DNA from: Formicarius rufipectus
Lineage: Eukaryota > Chordata > Aves > Passeriformes > Formicariidae
NCBI GenBank assembly: GCA_013399695.1
Contig: VXAU01002299.1
Span: 1 to 64,000 of the forward strand
Direction of reading: 5' to 3'
DNA: 64,000 nt
The notes beneath the pieces are model-generated. The model made no database searches. It worked only from the letters and a program-made list of their open reading frames with translations, and was not told where the DNA came from. Below, piece by piece: positions 23,164-33,400 of the stretch. Position 1 is the stretch's first letter, and the number at the start of each line of letters is the position of its first letter. The translations under genes and the position numbers were made by a program.

Positions 23164-23700
23164 CATAGAATCCTGGAATCATAGAATGGTCTGGGATGGA
23201 AAGTACCTCAAAGCCCAACCAGTGCCATACCCCTGCGTTGGACAGGGACACCTTCCAGCAGACCAGGTTGCTCCAAACCCTGTCCAACCTGTCCTGGGAC
23301 ACTTCCAGGAATCTAAGGACAACCACAGCTTCTCTGGGTACCCTGTGCCAGGGCTGCCCACCCTCAAGGGAATAAATTCCTCCCAATATCCCATCTAACC
23401 CTCCTCTCTGTCTGTGGGAAGCCATTCCCTTGTCCTGTCCCTCCAGGCCCTTGTCAGTGGTCTCTCTCCATCTTTCTTGGAGCCCCTTCAGGTTCTGCAA
23501 GGCCACAATGAGATCCCCTCAGAGCTTCTCCTCTCCAGGCTGGACAATCCCAGCTCTGCCAGCCTTTCCTCCCAGCAGAGCTGCTCCATCCTCTGCCCAT
23601 CCTGGTGCCTCCTCTGGACTCTCCAGCAGCTCCATGTCCTTCTGTGCTGTTCCCCAGGGCTGGAGGCAGAACTCCAGTTTGGGTCCTACAATACAGCTGC
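23164..23700 (-). mobile_element. CR1 LINE fragment, 3' region (minus strand)
   Basis: It starts with 'CATAGAATCCTGGAATCATA' (tail octamers in reverse complement) and runs through 'CCTCTCCAGGCTGGACAATC' and 'CAGAGCTGCTCCATCCTCTG' to 'GGAGGCAGAACTCCAGTTTG'. It is about 535 bp and among the best preserved copies here. Overlapping frames of 70-168 codons on both strands are by-products of its GC content and of the following G/T-rich tract. Confidence 0.95.
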
Positions 23701-23740
23701 CCTTGGACCAAAACATGGGCCATACAAACATAAAGTAAAC

Positions 23741-23832
23741 TTTGGTTTTTGGTTGGGTTTTTTGGTAGGTTTTTTTTTTTTGCTTGTTTGTTTGTTTGTT
23801 GTTTGTTTTGGGTTTTTTTTGTTTGTTTGTTC
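23741..23832 (+). repeat. G/T-rich strand-asymmetric tract
   Basis: About 90 bp of G and T on the plus strand, with (TTTG)n near 23784-23800 and runs of T. It starts about 40 bp beyond the truncated 5' end of the preceding CR1 copy. Confidence 0.88.
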
Positions 23833-24199
23833 AAAGGATTTGAAAGCACTCAGACCTGTTCTTACACAGAGAAATAAGACACTAACAATCTGTTCTAAAG
23901 TATTAAAAATTACATTTTAATTGGGGTAACCTCCTGTATACTTTTGGCAACATTATTAAAGATGCAACTTTGTTCTACTTTGGATCATCATATTTATGTG
24001 GAGTTGAAAAGCAGAGGACTTGACATCACTGAAGCAAATAATAAACTATTTGATTTCAGAAGAGCAGCTGTTGCCTCAGTTGTTGGTGGCGACAAAGAAT
24101 CATGATTTTTGCCCTGCTGTGTTGACTTTGGTTTGTAAACAAAAGAGTTTGAATGAGCTGGAAATTATTGTGGAAGGACACTACAATAGGGGAATGTTT

Positions 24200-24596
24200 A
24201 TGCTGGGGAAAGACAGAGGGAGCTCAATTTGTTTGGTCTCAGTAAGAAAGGGGTAAGGGTGATCTAAAAGCAGTTTTCATTGCCATTAAAGGGAATAGCC
24301 TGATGTAGAGCACAATACAAGACTCAGAGCAGCAGAGCTAAGAGATGAGAGGCACAAAGGGAGATTTTCACTGGATTTGTATATTAAGAAGAAGTATTTT
24401 CAAGGTTAGGATGAATAAGTGTTGTAACTGGTCCCAGAGAGCTGGTAAAATGTCTTGTCCTGGAATTATTATTTTGTTTTATTTCCTGACCAGTCAGAGC
24501 CCTGAGAATACTAATCCAAGTCTGAAGCAATCCCTACTTCGAATAACACAACCTTAGATGTCCTTTCTAGTCTATGCAATTGTGTGATCAATCCCA
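24200..24596 (+). mobile_element. Old CR1 LINE fragment with 3' end (plus strand)
   Basis: Diverged but ordered CR1-like words occur: 'GAGGGAGCTCAATTTGTTTG' and 'GGGTAAGGGTGATCTAAAAG', then 'GTCCCAGAGAGCTGGTAAAA', then 'GATGTCCTTTCTAGTCTATG' with 'CAATTGTGTGATC' at the end. The order and spacing fit a plus-strand 3' region of an old copy. Confidence is moderate because of the divergence. Confidence 0.62.
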
Positions 24597-24888
24597 ACAA
24601 ATCGCCTCAACTCTGCATTTACAGACACACCTCAAACCGTGAGTTTTTATTTCCAGCTCATCTTGTAAAAAAGTGTGTTGAATATAAAAGTAAAAACAAA
24701 CTTGTTAGAAAACGATCTTTGATCTATCAGAGATCAGGATCAATTCCTTCCTATAGGTTAACCAGTAAATCAGGAACTTTCCTTAGTATGTCCAGTGTTT
24801 GGTTTCTTCCCTTTTCCACAATATCTGAGATGAAAGGAGTATGTTAAAATATTTCACTTATGTCCAACAAGGCTCTAGTGAAAATGTG

Positions 24889-25050
24889 AACATATTAATT
24901 ATTATTTATATTATTAATAATATTATAAAACATATTACTAATTATTTGTTATATTATTAAAAAATTTAAATGCAACAAATATATATTTTATATACTATAT
25001 ATCACACAATGCCAAAATATATTGCATATTATGTCTAACAATATATTCCT
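24889..25050. repeat. TA-rich low-complexity stretch
   Basis: Dominated by ATTAT, TTATATTATT and ATATAT words for about 160 bp. No longer period is visible. Confidence 0.75.
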
Positions 25051-26608
25051 GGCACACAACACCAGGACACACACTGAGAACACATCACACTGCAAATGGA
25101 TGTTTCCTTTGGGCAAAGGTGGAGGGACAGTAAGAATTATCATCTTCTCAGCTGGAATTTTTTTCCCTTTAAATTTAAAAGAGACTTAAAGGAAAAAAAT
25201 TGTTTATTATTAGGCTGTGATCCTTTATTCCACATATATTTGCATGCGTGTGCATCTCTTTGTACGCCTACATATATAAACATACACACAGGGGCAAAGG
25301 GAGAAAGTGGGAATAAACATCATTAATTTTTATGCAGTCAGAAAATGTTACTCTGGTCACACAGAGAGAGCATGTCAGTCCATGAAAGTCATGGACATTG
25401 AATTATATAACTTCCACAGCGAGGTAAAACATTTTCTATTTCATACACTCCATTGTGTGTCTTATATGAAATATACCCAGCCATGTGGGTGACACACATT
25501 GCCTCTAGCAAAGCAGAAAAGGACCAGAATGAGCCAATAGATAGTTTTAACTTGTGACTTGTTAATTTTGAAACACAGTTTATTCAATTCTACTAGTCTT
25601 GATAGAGCAGCTATAAAGCAAATACTCTGTAGCATTCAATATACAACGTCTGTATGACTAGAATTCATTCAAGTTGTTATGTTTAGTTTGAATCCGACAG
25701 AGAAGGTCTCAAGTTTTTGATATGGTTGTTTTCTTTGAAATAGTCACTAATATATACTAAGCTAGTGTAAAAATCCCAGTATATGATTAATCTAATTACG
25801 TAAACTATATGTAAAAAACAAGCTGAGAAGAGGGAAAATTTTTCTTTAAGACAAGTCCTTTGGGATAGTCAAAACAAAACTAACTAAATTTCAAAAATAA
25901 AATTGCAAAAAGGCTGTTCAATTCTGAAAATTTAGACCATTGCAGTTTTTAATGTCTTTTAGAACAAGTGAATGATTAAATAAGTGGGACCGGAAGATAA
26001 GGAGTTTTGTAAAAGGCAAATTTACCCTATGTAGTCTATCTTGCTACAATTTCAAAGTTAGAAATTTGTCATTTCTAATTATAGCCTTCTTTTCAACTCC
26101 TTGAATCCCTCCAGTTTCCTTTAGGCTATTTGAATATTTTTAGGGCAGAGCTATTTGGTGAGTAATATAACCCTATTATATGAAGTTCCTATTTCCTATT
26201 ATAAATTCTACTAAGATTTTCTTCTTAAAATAGATAGATGATCAACAGCATTTGTAGATCAACCTGAAGGGAAAACTTCCTATGTTACAATAAATAGTCC
26301 CATTTGTTTAGGGATCTCTCAGTGGTATCAGAATTGCAGCTTATTAGTGTAATCAAAATTCTAACCAGGACTACGTTGCTGGGATTTTTGAAAACCATTT
26401 TAATATTTATAACTGTGACTATATCTGTTCTGGGGTAAAACAATCTAAATATGGACAGAGGAAATATTATACATAAACCCTTTCTCTGCATATACTCAGA
26501 TAAATCTTCATAAACTATATGTGTATTGTTTAACAAAATGTCTGAAAACTTTTCATTGACAACCCATTTGTTTCTCTATCCCCTGATATAAAGTATGTTT
26601 AAATAAAT
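25051..26608. other. Unique AT-rich noncoding stretch
   Basis: No repeat or gene recognised. Short (CATA)-type words occur near 25270-25290. Confidence 0.5.
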
Positions 26609-27074
26609 TGGAAGAAGGTTTGGGAAGGTTTGGGAAGGTTTGGGAAGGTTAGGGAAGGGAAGGGAAGGTTAGGGAAAGGAAGGGAAGGGAAGGGAAGGTT
26701 TGGGAAGGGAAGGTTAGGGAAGGGAAGGTTTGGGAAGGGAAGGTTTGGAAAGGNNNNNNNNNNNNNNNNNNNNNNNNNNNNNNNNNNNNNNNNNNNNNNN
26801 NNNNNNNNNNNNNNNNNNNNNNNNNNNNNNNNNNNNNNNNNNNNNNNNNNNNNNNNNNNNNNNNNNNNNNNNNNNNNNNNNNNNNNNNNNNNNNNNNNNN
26901 NNNNNNNNNNNNNNNNNNNNNNNNNNNNNNNNNNNNNNNNNNNNNNNNNNNNNNNNNNNNNNNNNNNNNNNNNNNNNNNNNNNNNNNNNNNNNNNNNNNN
27001 NNNNNNNNNNNNNNNNNNNNNNNNNNNNNNNNNNNNNNNNNNNNNNNNNGGAAGGGAAGGGAAGGGAAGGGAGG
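26609..27074 (+). repeat. GGGAAGG(TTT) polypurine minisatellite with assembly gap
   Basis: The array is built from GGGAAGGTTT (10 bp) and GGGAA (5 bp) units, with GGTTAGGGAAGG variants at 26646, 26667 and 26711. It reaches the gap at 26754 and resumes as (GGGAA)n at 27050-27074. The plus strand has almost no C, so it could form triplexes or G-quadruplexes. The two long frames that cross it are mostly X residues and are not genes. Confidence 0.95.
26754..27049. other. Assembly gap (296 N)
   Basis: A run of 296 N lies inside the GGGAA-rich minisatellite. The true array length is unknown. Confidence 0.99.
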
Positions 27075-28375
27075 TCAAAGCATTTAAAATTAAAAATCAA
27101 GACTATTTATTTGCTAAGTTATTCTTTTTTCTTTGTGAATATTTGAATTTTGTAGCATATTATCTTTCTCACCCAATATGAACAATACTGTCAAAATCTT
27201 ACTTTGGACTTTGACTTTTTTTCTACAGAAAGGAATTCTGCTTGTTCATGTATGATGATTTGGGAAACAGGTACATGATTCAACAGCCTGAGTGACATTT
27301 TGACAAAACAGGCTACACACCAAAACTGTTTTGAACTGTTTTCTCATAACCTCAGTTAGTTAGACAACCCTGAGACAGTCAAGATTTCTGAAGTATCTTT
27401 AAGTATTAAAAGCCTCTGCTTACTTTTATATTTTCATCCAGGAAACAAACAAACAAACAAACAAACAAAAGAACCCCAAGGAAAACCAAAAAGTTATCGC
27501 CTTTTTACATTTAGTTTTAGGTAAGTTCATCATGCAATAATGGTATAAAACAGAACAGGATTGTGCAAATAATTGGTTTTGGTTCACTTATTTTTAGTTA
27601 GCTTTGATTAAATTAAATAAACATTTTACTAAAAGTGGATATGCACTCCAGTTTCAATCATTATGAACTCACCCATCTTGAAAAGGAGTTGTATTGTTTG
27701 ATTATATTAATAATCGAAGTTTTAAATCAGTGTATATGTGCTAAGTTTATTGGGAAAAAATAAGCAAATAAGATGTATTACAATTTAGGACAGGACTCCT
27801 TTCACAGAGGTAAGGTTGTCAACACTATTCTCAAGATAACAGAAAGCAAAGAATGTACTTCCTAAGAGTATCCCTAAGCAGCTTAGATCAGTTGTTTTGT
27901 GTTTGTTTTTTTTTTTACAGAGCATGTTCCATCTGCTGTTCTTATTCACATGAAACATTTTATTTGTGTATCTGGCTCCACTGATTTGGGTTACTGGAAA
28001 GGGAGATATCTACTTAAAGTTACATAAGTTGGAAGCAGCCTTGAAATAAAAGGGTTGTCTGTGTTTCCCAAACTAATGATCAATTTGGTTTAATAGCTAC
28101 TTAATTATCAGATGTTTCTTTTTAAATAGAAGTCTAATAACTCACTGATTTAGAGCATAATTAAGGAAGAAATTATTTTCTAATGGTAATGTGTTTTCTT
28201 CTCTTCTCATTTCCCATAATTATTTTTATTTTGCCCCACCTCTTTCATGGTTTGAGCTGGTATATATTCTCTTACTATTTATTTGATTTTAAATATGGTT
28301 AACTACTAGTCTTCTGTAAAAATAAATAAATAAAGTCATAGGCTGGTAATTTAAACTTCCTTCTGCTTGATCGGG
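27075..28375. other. Unique AT-rich noncoding stretch
   Basis: It includes an (AAAC)n microsatellite at 27443-27470 and an (AAAT)n run near 28320-28332. Nothing else recognised. Confidence 0.5.
27443..27470 (+). repeat. (AAAC)n microsatellite
   Basis: About seven AAAC units followed by AAAAGAACCCC. This is a small, regular version of the C/A-rich texture seen elsewhere. Confidence 0.9.
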
Positions 28376-28379
28376 TAGC

Positions 28380-28700
28380 TAATGGGAGACATTTGAATCT
28401 GAAGTACTGCAAGAACAGCTTTTGCATAGCTCTGCCAATTCAAATACATTTTGCTGGGCACTGGAATGTTGGTATGGCCAAATTAATTAGAAAATGGGAG
28501 AAGTAAATTAAAAAATAATTTATTACTCTGTGGAAGGGCAGACAAATAAAAATGTGCCTATCTAGCTCCCCATTGCTCCGTAAGCCTTGGGTTTATTGGC
28601 AGTTGGCATAGATTAGAGCGGCCTTCGTGCTCCCAGCTATCTAAAACCATTGGATTGTTTCCTACTCAGAATTGCTAAAATCAGAAGCTGGAAGAGGAAA
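28380..28700. promoter_or_regulatory. Candidate conserved noncoding element
   Basis: A complex repeat-free block with homeodomain-like words (AAATTAATTAG, AAATAATTTATTAC) followed by a GC-richer part (CCCCATTGCTCCGTAAGCC, GAGCGGCCTTCGTGCTCCC). The mix resembles vertebrate developmental enhancers. Conservation could not be tested. Confidence 0.28.
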
Positions 28701-29812
28701 ACTCCCTGTTCTTTATGGCATTGATTTTTTCCTAGTGCATATTTGTCACTGGTACATAGTTTCTAGGCACTCTTTTAGAATATTAAATGCTATTAGTGGT
28801 GCCAACTGTGCAAACAGAACCAGTTCTTTGTGTCTTTTAGAGAAAAGACAGATCTTCTGAATACTGAGGTAATCAGGTAATCTACTTCTGTTGTAAAGTC
28901 ACAAGAACTTCAGAGCAATATGAGTCCCTAGCTAAAAAACAAATTTAAGGCATCTGAGATGAAGAACTGAGTAACAGCTAAATTAGTTGAGGTTGTTTAT
29001 CAGAATCAAAAGACTTGAAAAGGCCTTTCCTAACTGAGAAGACTCGTTTCCTTTCTTTCTAAATCAGAATTTAGGCAGTGAATTTTCTCACTCATTTATG
29101 GTTTGTAGAGGAATACACTGAATGAGTTCATGTCCTATACTGTACTCCTCTTTTATTGCCTAGAACAAAGTTCACTGGAAAATTCTGACAGGCGTTTCTT
29201 CCTATGATGGTGGAACTTGCTGGAATCTTCTGGGAATGTCCCATTTTGTGGATGAAGACTGTCTAAGGGTGAACAGTCCAGTTACTTTGATGCCACCCTA
29301 AGTGCCATCATATAGCTTGATTCAGCTTTAAAGAAATGCTTAGGACAAGACACGCGGTGAAGTAAAACCTAATCTGAAACCCTACCTGTGAAGTAACTAC
29401 AAATATCTGTATCTTGCCTAAGGTCAATCGTCAGGTGTTCAAGAAACATTGTACTGCTGCTCAGGAGAGGCTGTTTAGCCAGATAGGTTCTACTTTTTTT
29501 CTTAGAAGAGGATTATATGCATTGTAATCCCATATGCAGAGATTACATGTCGATCAGACACAGTTAAAATCATGGATCTTATGGTACAGAAATTATTTTT
29601 CTTACCACTTGAGGAAAAAGAAAGCTACAGGGACACTGTAGGTGTCTGGAATGTTTCATTATCTATCTCATTAGCCTCTCCAGGATACGGGAAAAGACAA
29701 GAAGACTAGTCTATTGTTTCTAATCAAATAGAAAAATGTGTATAAATTCCAACAGAGTTTATGAAAGCAGTATGTGTACCTGAAAATGGGCACTTGATGA
29801 ACACACATAGGT
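28701..29812. other. Unique noncoding stretch
   Basis: No transposon, RNA or gene recognised. Confidence 0.5.
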
Positions 29813-29815
29813 TTT

Positions 29816-30078
29816 CAGAGTCATGGAATTATGGAATGGTTTGGGTTGGAAGAGACCTTAAAGATTATCTCATCCCATCCTCTGACATGGGCAGGGACAC
29901 CATCCACCAGCCCAGGTTGCTCCAAGCCCCATCCAACCTGGTCTTGGACACTTCCAGGGATGGGCAGCCACAGGTTCCTTGTGAAATCCATTTCAGGGCC
30001 TTCCCACCCTCACAGAGAAGGATTTCTTCCCAATATCCCATCTGATTCTACTCTCCTTCAGTTTAAATCCTGCCACTT
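29816..30078 (-). mobile_element. CR1 LINE fragment, 3' end (minus strand)
   Basis: It starts 'TCATGGAATTATGGAATGGT' and contains 'GGTTGGAAGAGACCTTAAAG', 'CATGGGCAGGGACACCATCC' and 'CAGGTTGCTCCAAGCCCCAT'. Similarity fades near 30078, giving a 5'-truncated copy of about 260 bp. Two plus-strand frames of about 95 codons are antisense readings of it. Confidence 0.93.
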
Positions 30079-31170
30079 ACTGCCATCCCCCATCCCTCAC
30101 CCCCACAATGTTTTGACTTGAGCCAGGAGAGGAGTTTTATGTTGGGAGTGAGAGAAAGGAGTTCTGGTTCCCTCCATCACAACCACTTACGTGGTTTCAT
30201 TAAGAAAGTGTAAGTTCAAATTCCAACTTCTCACTAAGGGACATTAAAATGTTGAGTCACTATTATTCCTGTCAAATTAAACATCTTAGTAATATTACAT
30301 GGATACTAAGGCGTGTGCAGAAAGGAAAAGAAGTAGGCAAACTTTGCTTTTTCTGGAGGTGGAACAGTACCAAAACCCAGCTGATCCCTATGCCAATCTT
30401 TGGGACTAAAACTCTGACCTTAAAGTGTATTTTTAAAAAGAAAATAAAAATGGATTGCCCATAGTATATTGTCAGTGACTATTATTAGGTCCTGGTGCAT
30501 GCACTCTTGGGGACATTATATTAGACAGGAGGCAATTTTCTTTTGATCATGTGATATAGAATCCTGAAAATAAATTCCTCAATCTTAACATCAACACAGG
30601 CTATTAAATTCTTGGTCATTTTGAGCCCTAGAGCTCAAAGATCCTTCCTTTGTGAAACTATAATTTGGTGGGTTTTTTGCTGCAGAGCTTCACATTTTTT
30701 ATCTTATTTGATAACCATCTCTGAATTTAAATAAACTATCAACACTGTTTACCATTTTTCCCCAGAGGTACCACGAGCTTACAGAGCAAAATGCTGGCTT
30801 CAGTGTCTATATTTCCATGTCTACTTTTAATAAAATGTCTACTTAACTTCAATAAATATTTTCTCAATGTGTGTCTCGCATTTCCAAAAAGTAACCAGAG
30901 TCAGGAAGGAATTAATAGCGCCCTATAAAAAGCATGAAACGGGATTAAGATGTTTGCTACAGGAAATTGTTACTAGCAAATGTGATTTGTCTAATCTGCA
31001 CGTTTGATTTATTGATGGATAAATCAGAATGCAAGGGAAATGTGGTGAACTGAAATGGATGAGTAAACACCCCAGTCACTGTATGTGTCCAACTTCACGA
31101 CCTGCATTTGTTTAGGAGGCTCATCCAAGGAACATAAAGTTGTTTTTCAGAGTTAAAATGCATGGCTATA
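30079..31170. other. Unique AT-rich noncoding stretch
   Basis: No repeat recognised. 30890-31060 is more complex (CCCTATAAAAAGCATG, homeodomain-like words such as TTGATTTATTGATGGA) and could be regulatory, but evidence is thin. Confidence 0.4.
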
Positions 31171-31654
31171 ATATAAATGCTTGATGGACTGCAGATTAGT
31201 TTGATTTGTGCAGCAGACAGAGATCTGCAGCCGAGTGGGACGTGGAAGGGCGTGTTGCTGAGCCAACAAGAGAAATCCTCATCATCCCCCATTGCCTGCA
31301 ACACTTTCCTCCTCCATGGGCAGCTGAACCAGCTCGTGCATGTCAGAGTAAAGGAGCTGCCACACTGTCTGTCAGCAATGGGCAACATGCCTCTGGCTCA
31401 GGTCTCCTTTGCAGCAGGGGGAAGATTTTCAGCCCACTTGTCAGAACTGCTTCTTGCTGTTGTTAATGTGTGCACAACCTCTCCCACCTCTCCTCCTTCC
31501 CTCACCCCCTCAAACTGGGGGAACTCAAACCCTGAGTTCTCCTAAACGTGCATGTACCATCTGTCAATCTTGGGTGACTGATCTCTGTGAATATTTTTTA
31601 AAAATAGTAAAGAAAAAAAAATTAAAAAAAGGGAAAGGAAATGAGTTAATTTTC
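31171..31654. other. GC-richer stretch of unknown nature upstream of an LTR
   Basis: Overlapping plus-strand frames of 122, 86 and 120 codons and a 97-codon minus frame are open because stops are scarce in this GC-richer block. None has a recognisable domain. It could be unique DNA or decayed retroviral sequence belonging to the LTR that follows; I cannot decide. Confidence 0.35.
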
Positions 31655-32177
31655 CAAATTAGTGCCTCTCAGAGTAGGGGCAGACTCACTGACTCCTCAG
31701 ATTCTAACCCCAGCAGTGAGGAGGCTGGGGAGGCACAAGGAGTTGGGAGGGGACAGAGCTGCAGCAGGTGACCTGAGGGACACCCCAGACCACTCAGTGT
31801 ACAAAGCTGGGGGGAAGGCTGGCTGGGAGGACACTACCTGGGAAATCTGGGTGGGGGTGAGCAGTGGTTTGCATTTGTACCACTTGTTTTTCCTGAGTTT
31901 TGTCTCACTCTGTCACTTTCTTTTTCATCATCATTATCATCATCATTATCACCATCATTATTATTGTTATTATTATAGTTTTCATTGTTATTATGTAGTT
32001 TTACTTGTTTAGTGGTTGGTTTTTAAAAAATTGTGTCAGGGATTACACTGTTTGTGTCCCAACCCACGAGAATTTTCACTTTTAGTCTTCCAATCCTCTT
32101 CCCCTGATTCTTCTGGAGGGGGCAGAGTGAGCCAGAGGATCTATGGTGTTCCATGGCTGTTTGGTTAAACCACGACA
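31655..32177 (+). mobile_element. LTR of an avian ERVL-type endogenous retrovirus (plus strand)
   Basis: The right-hand part is characteristic: 'GTGAGCAGTGGTTTGCATTT' with 'GTACCACTTGTTTTTCCTGA', then 'CCCAACCCACGAGAATTTTC', then the terminus 'GGTTAAACCACGACA' at 32177. Upstream, 'GGTGACCTGAGGGACACCCC' and 'CACTCAGTGTACAAAGCTGG' occupy the U3 and TATA area; the TATA box itself appears decayed to TACAAA (31800-31805). The U5-side region contains an expanded ATC/ATT triplet array. The left boundary is uncertain. No internal genes or partner LTR are visible, so it is probably a solo LTR. Confidence 0.82.
31926..31978. repeat. (ATC)n/(ATT)n triplet array within the LTR
   Basis: About 53 bp of ATC, ATT and GTT triplets. 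A shorter ATTATT stretch is usual at this point in avian ERVL LTRs as I know them, so this looks like an expansion from an LTR-borne seed. Confidence 0.85.
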
Positions 32178-33271
32178 TAAAGAGATCATTGGATGAAAAT
32201 TGAAATCTTAAGTGGGAAAAACAGAGCAATTACTAGCCTGAATAAATACTACTAAATGCACACAGATATCTGCTAAATGAGATGCAACCCTCTTACTCGG
32301 TGAATTTTGAAAAGAGAAAACACTAAAAACCTTTAAGAAAAGGCTTTTCCAGCCAAAGATGGATGTCAAAAGTAGATGTAATTGGGAAAAGTAGCACAGA
32401 AAAGAATGAAATGGTACTTCCAGAAGTGCTTGTATTTACCAAAGCCATAAGCAGCTCTAGAAATGAACTCCTGTAGAGGTTTTATATGGAAAATCCTGCA
32501 AATAACATTTATGAATAAGGAAGTGAGGAAGAGTATGTTTGGATAGTTTTCTTATTATCGATCTTGAATCTTACAATATAAACTTTAGGAGCTCTCTGAA
32601 GCAATTGTGTCATCCCAAAGCAATAAAAAAGCAGCATGTTTATATTGCTGTGTTCTGTACTACACTATATAATAAAGAAAATAATCTTTTTTAAATCTTT
32701 TTCATAGGTTTGGTTTTTTGAGGCTATTTTTCTCACCAAAATACAGTTATTTACTCTGGCTTAAATTAACTTTGTGATGCAGTCAGGACAGATTTGAACT
32801 TCTGGTTAAACCCCTGCCTAAAAAGCTTTGTTCAGACAAAGAACAGTAGGAATAGAAGGAAGCCAATAGAAACAAAATTTAAGGAAACACTGTACCCATA
32901 ATCTTTGTTTCAAGTAATAATTCAAATTTATTCTCCTGACAGATAGAAAAGATACCAGAGATTCTAATTTTAGGAGTTACTGTCCAAACTTGAGGGGTTT
33001 ATACTCTATTTGCAGGTATAATTTTATTCCATTTCTCTTAAGGTTACAATACATTCTCTTTCTTCTAAAAGAATAGTGTTAATTAGTATGTCTGTAATGC
33101 TTATATTAGTAAGAAAATATCTTTTTCCCCCTAGCTTTGGAAATGGAAAGAGCAGGCAAGTTTATCTCACATAGAGGAATATCATGAGAAATGCTCAAAC
33201 TCTACTGTGCTCAATCCAACACTATAAACAATAGAGACTGTTTAACAATCTGGAATTTCTTTATGCAGCTT
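32178..33271. other. Unique AT-rich noncoding stretch
   Basis: Nothing recognised after the LTR terminus. Confidence 0.5.
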
Positions 33272-33400
33272 GGTGTTTTTAAATTTGGATTTTTGTTTGT
33301 TTGTTTTTGTTTTTGTTTTGTTTTTTTTTTGTTTGTTTTGGTTTTTTGGTTAGTTGGTTGGTTGGTTTTGTGTGTGTGTGTGTTTTTGGTTTTTTTTTTC
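33272..33400 (+). repeat. G/T-rich strand-asymmetric tract with (TG)n and (GGTT)n
   Basis: About 130 bp of G and T on the plus strand, containing TTTGTTTG, (GGTT)n near 33350-33366 and a (TG)n run near 33370-33382. The 148-codon plus frame across it is a compositional artefact (Phe, Val, Cys, Leu-rich). Confidence 0.88.

Noticed and set aside
23414..23920. 168-codon plus-strand frame
   Set aside because: It is an antisense reading of a CR1 copy that runs into a G/T-rich tract coding a Phe/Val/Leu/Gly string.
26640..26730. TTAGGG words as a possible interstitial telomeric repeat
   Set aside because: TTAGGG occurs only as scattered variants within a GGGAA/GGGAAGGTTT array; there is no run of telomeric units.
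26599..27181. The longest open frames in the window (up to 183 codons, both strands)
   Set aside because: They consist mostly of unknown residues from the assembly gap and of translated GGGAA repeats.
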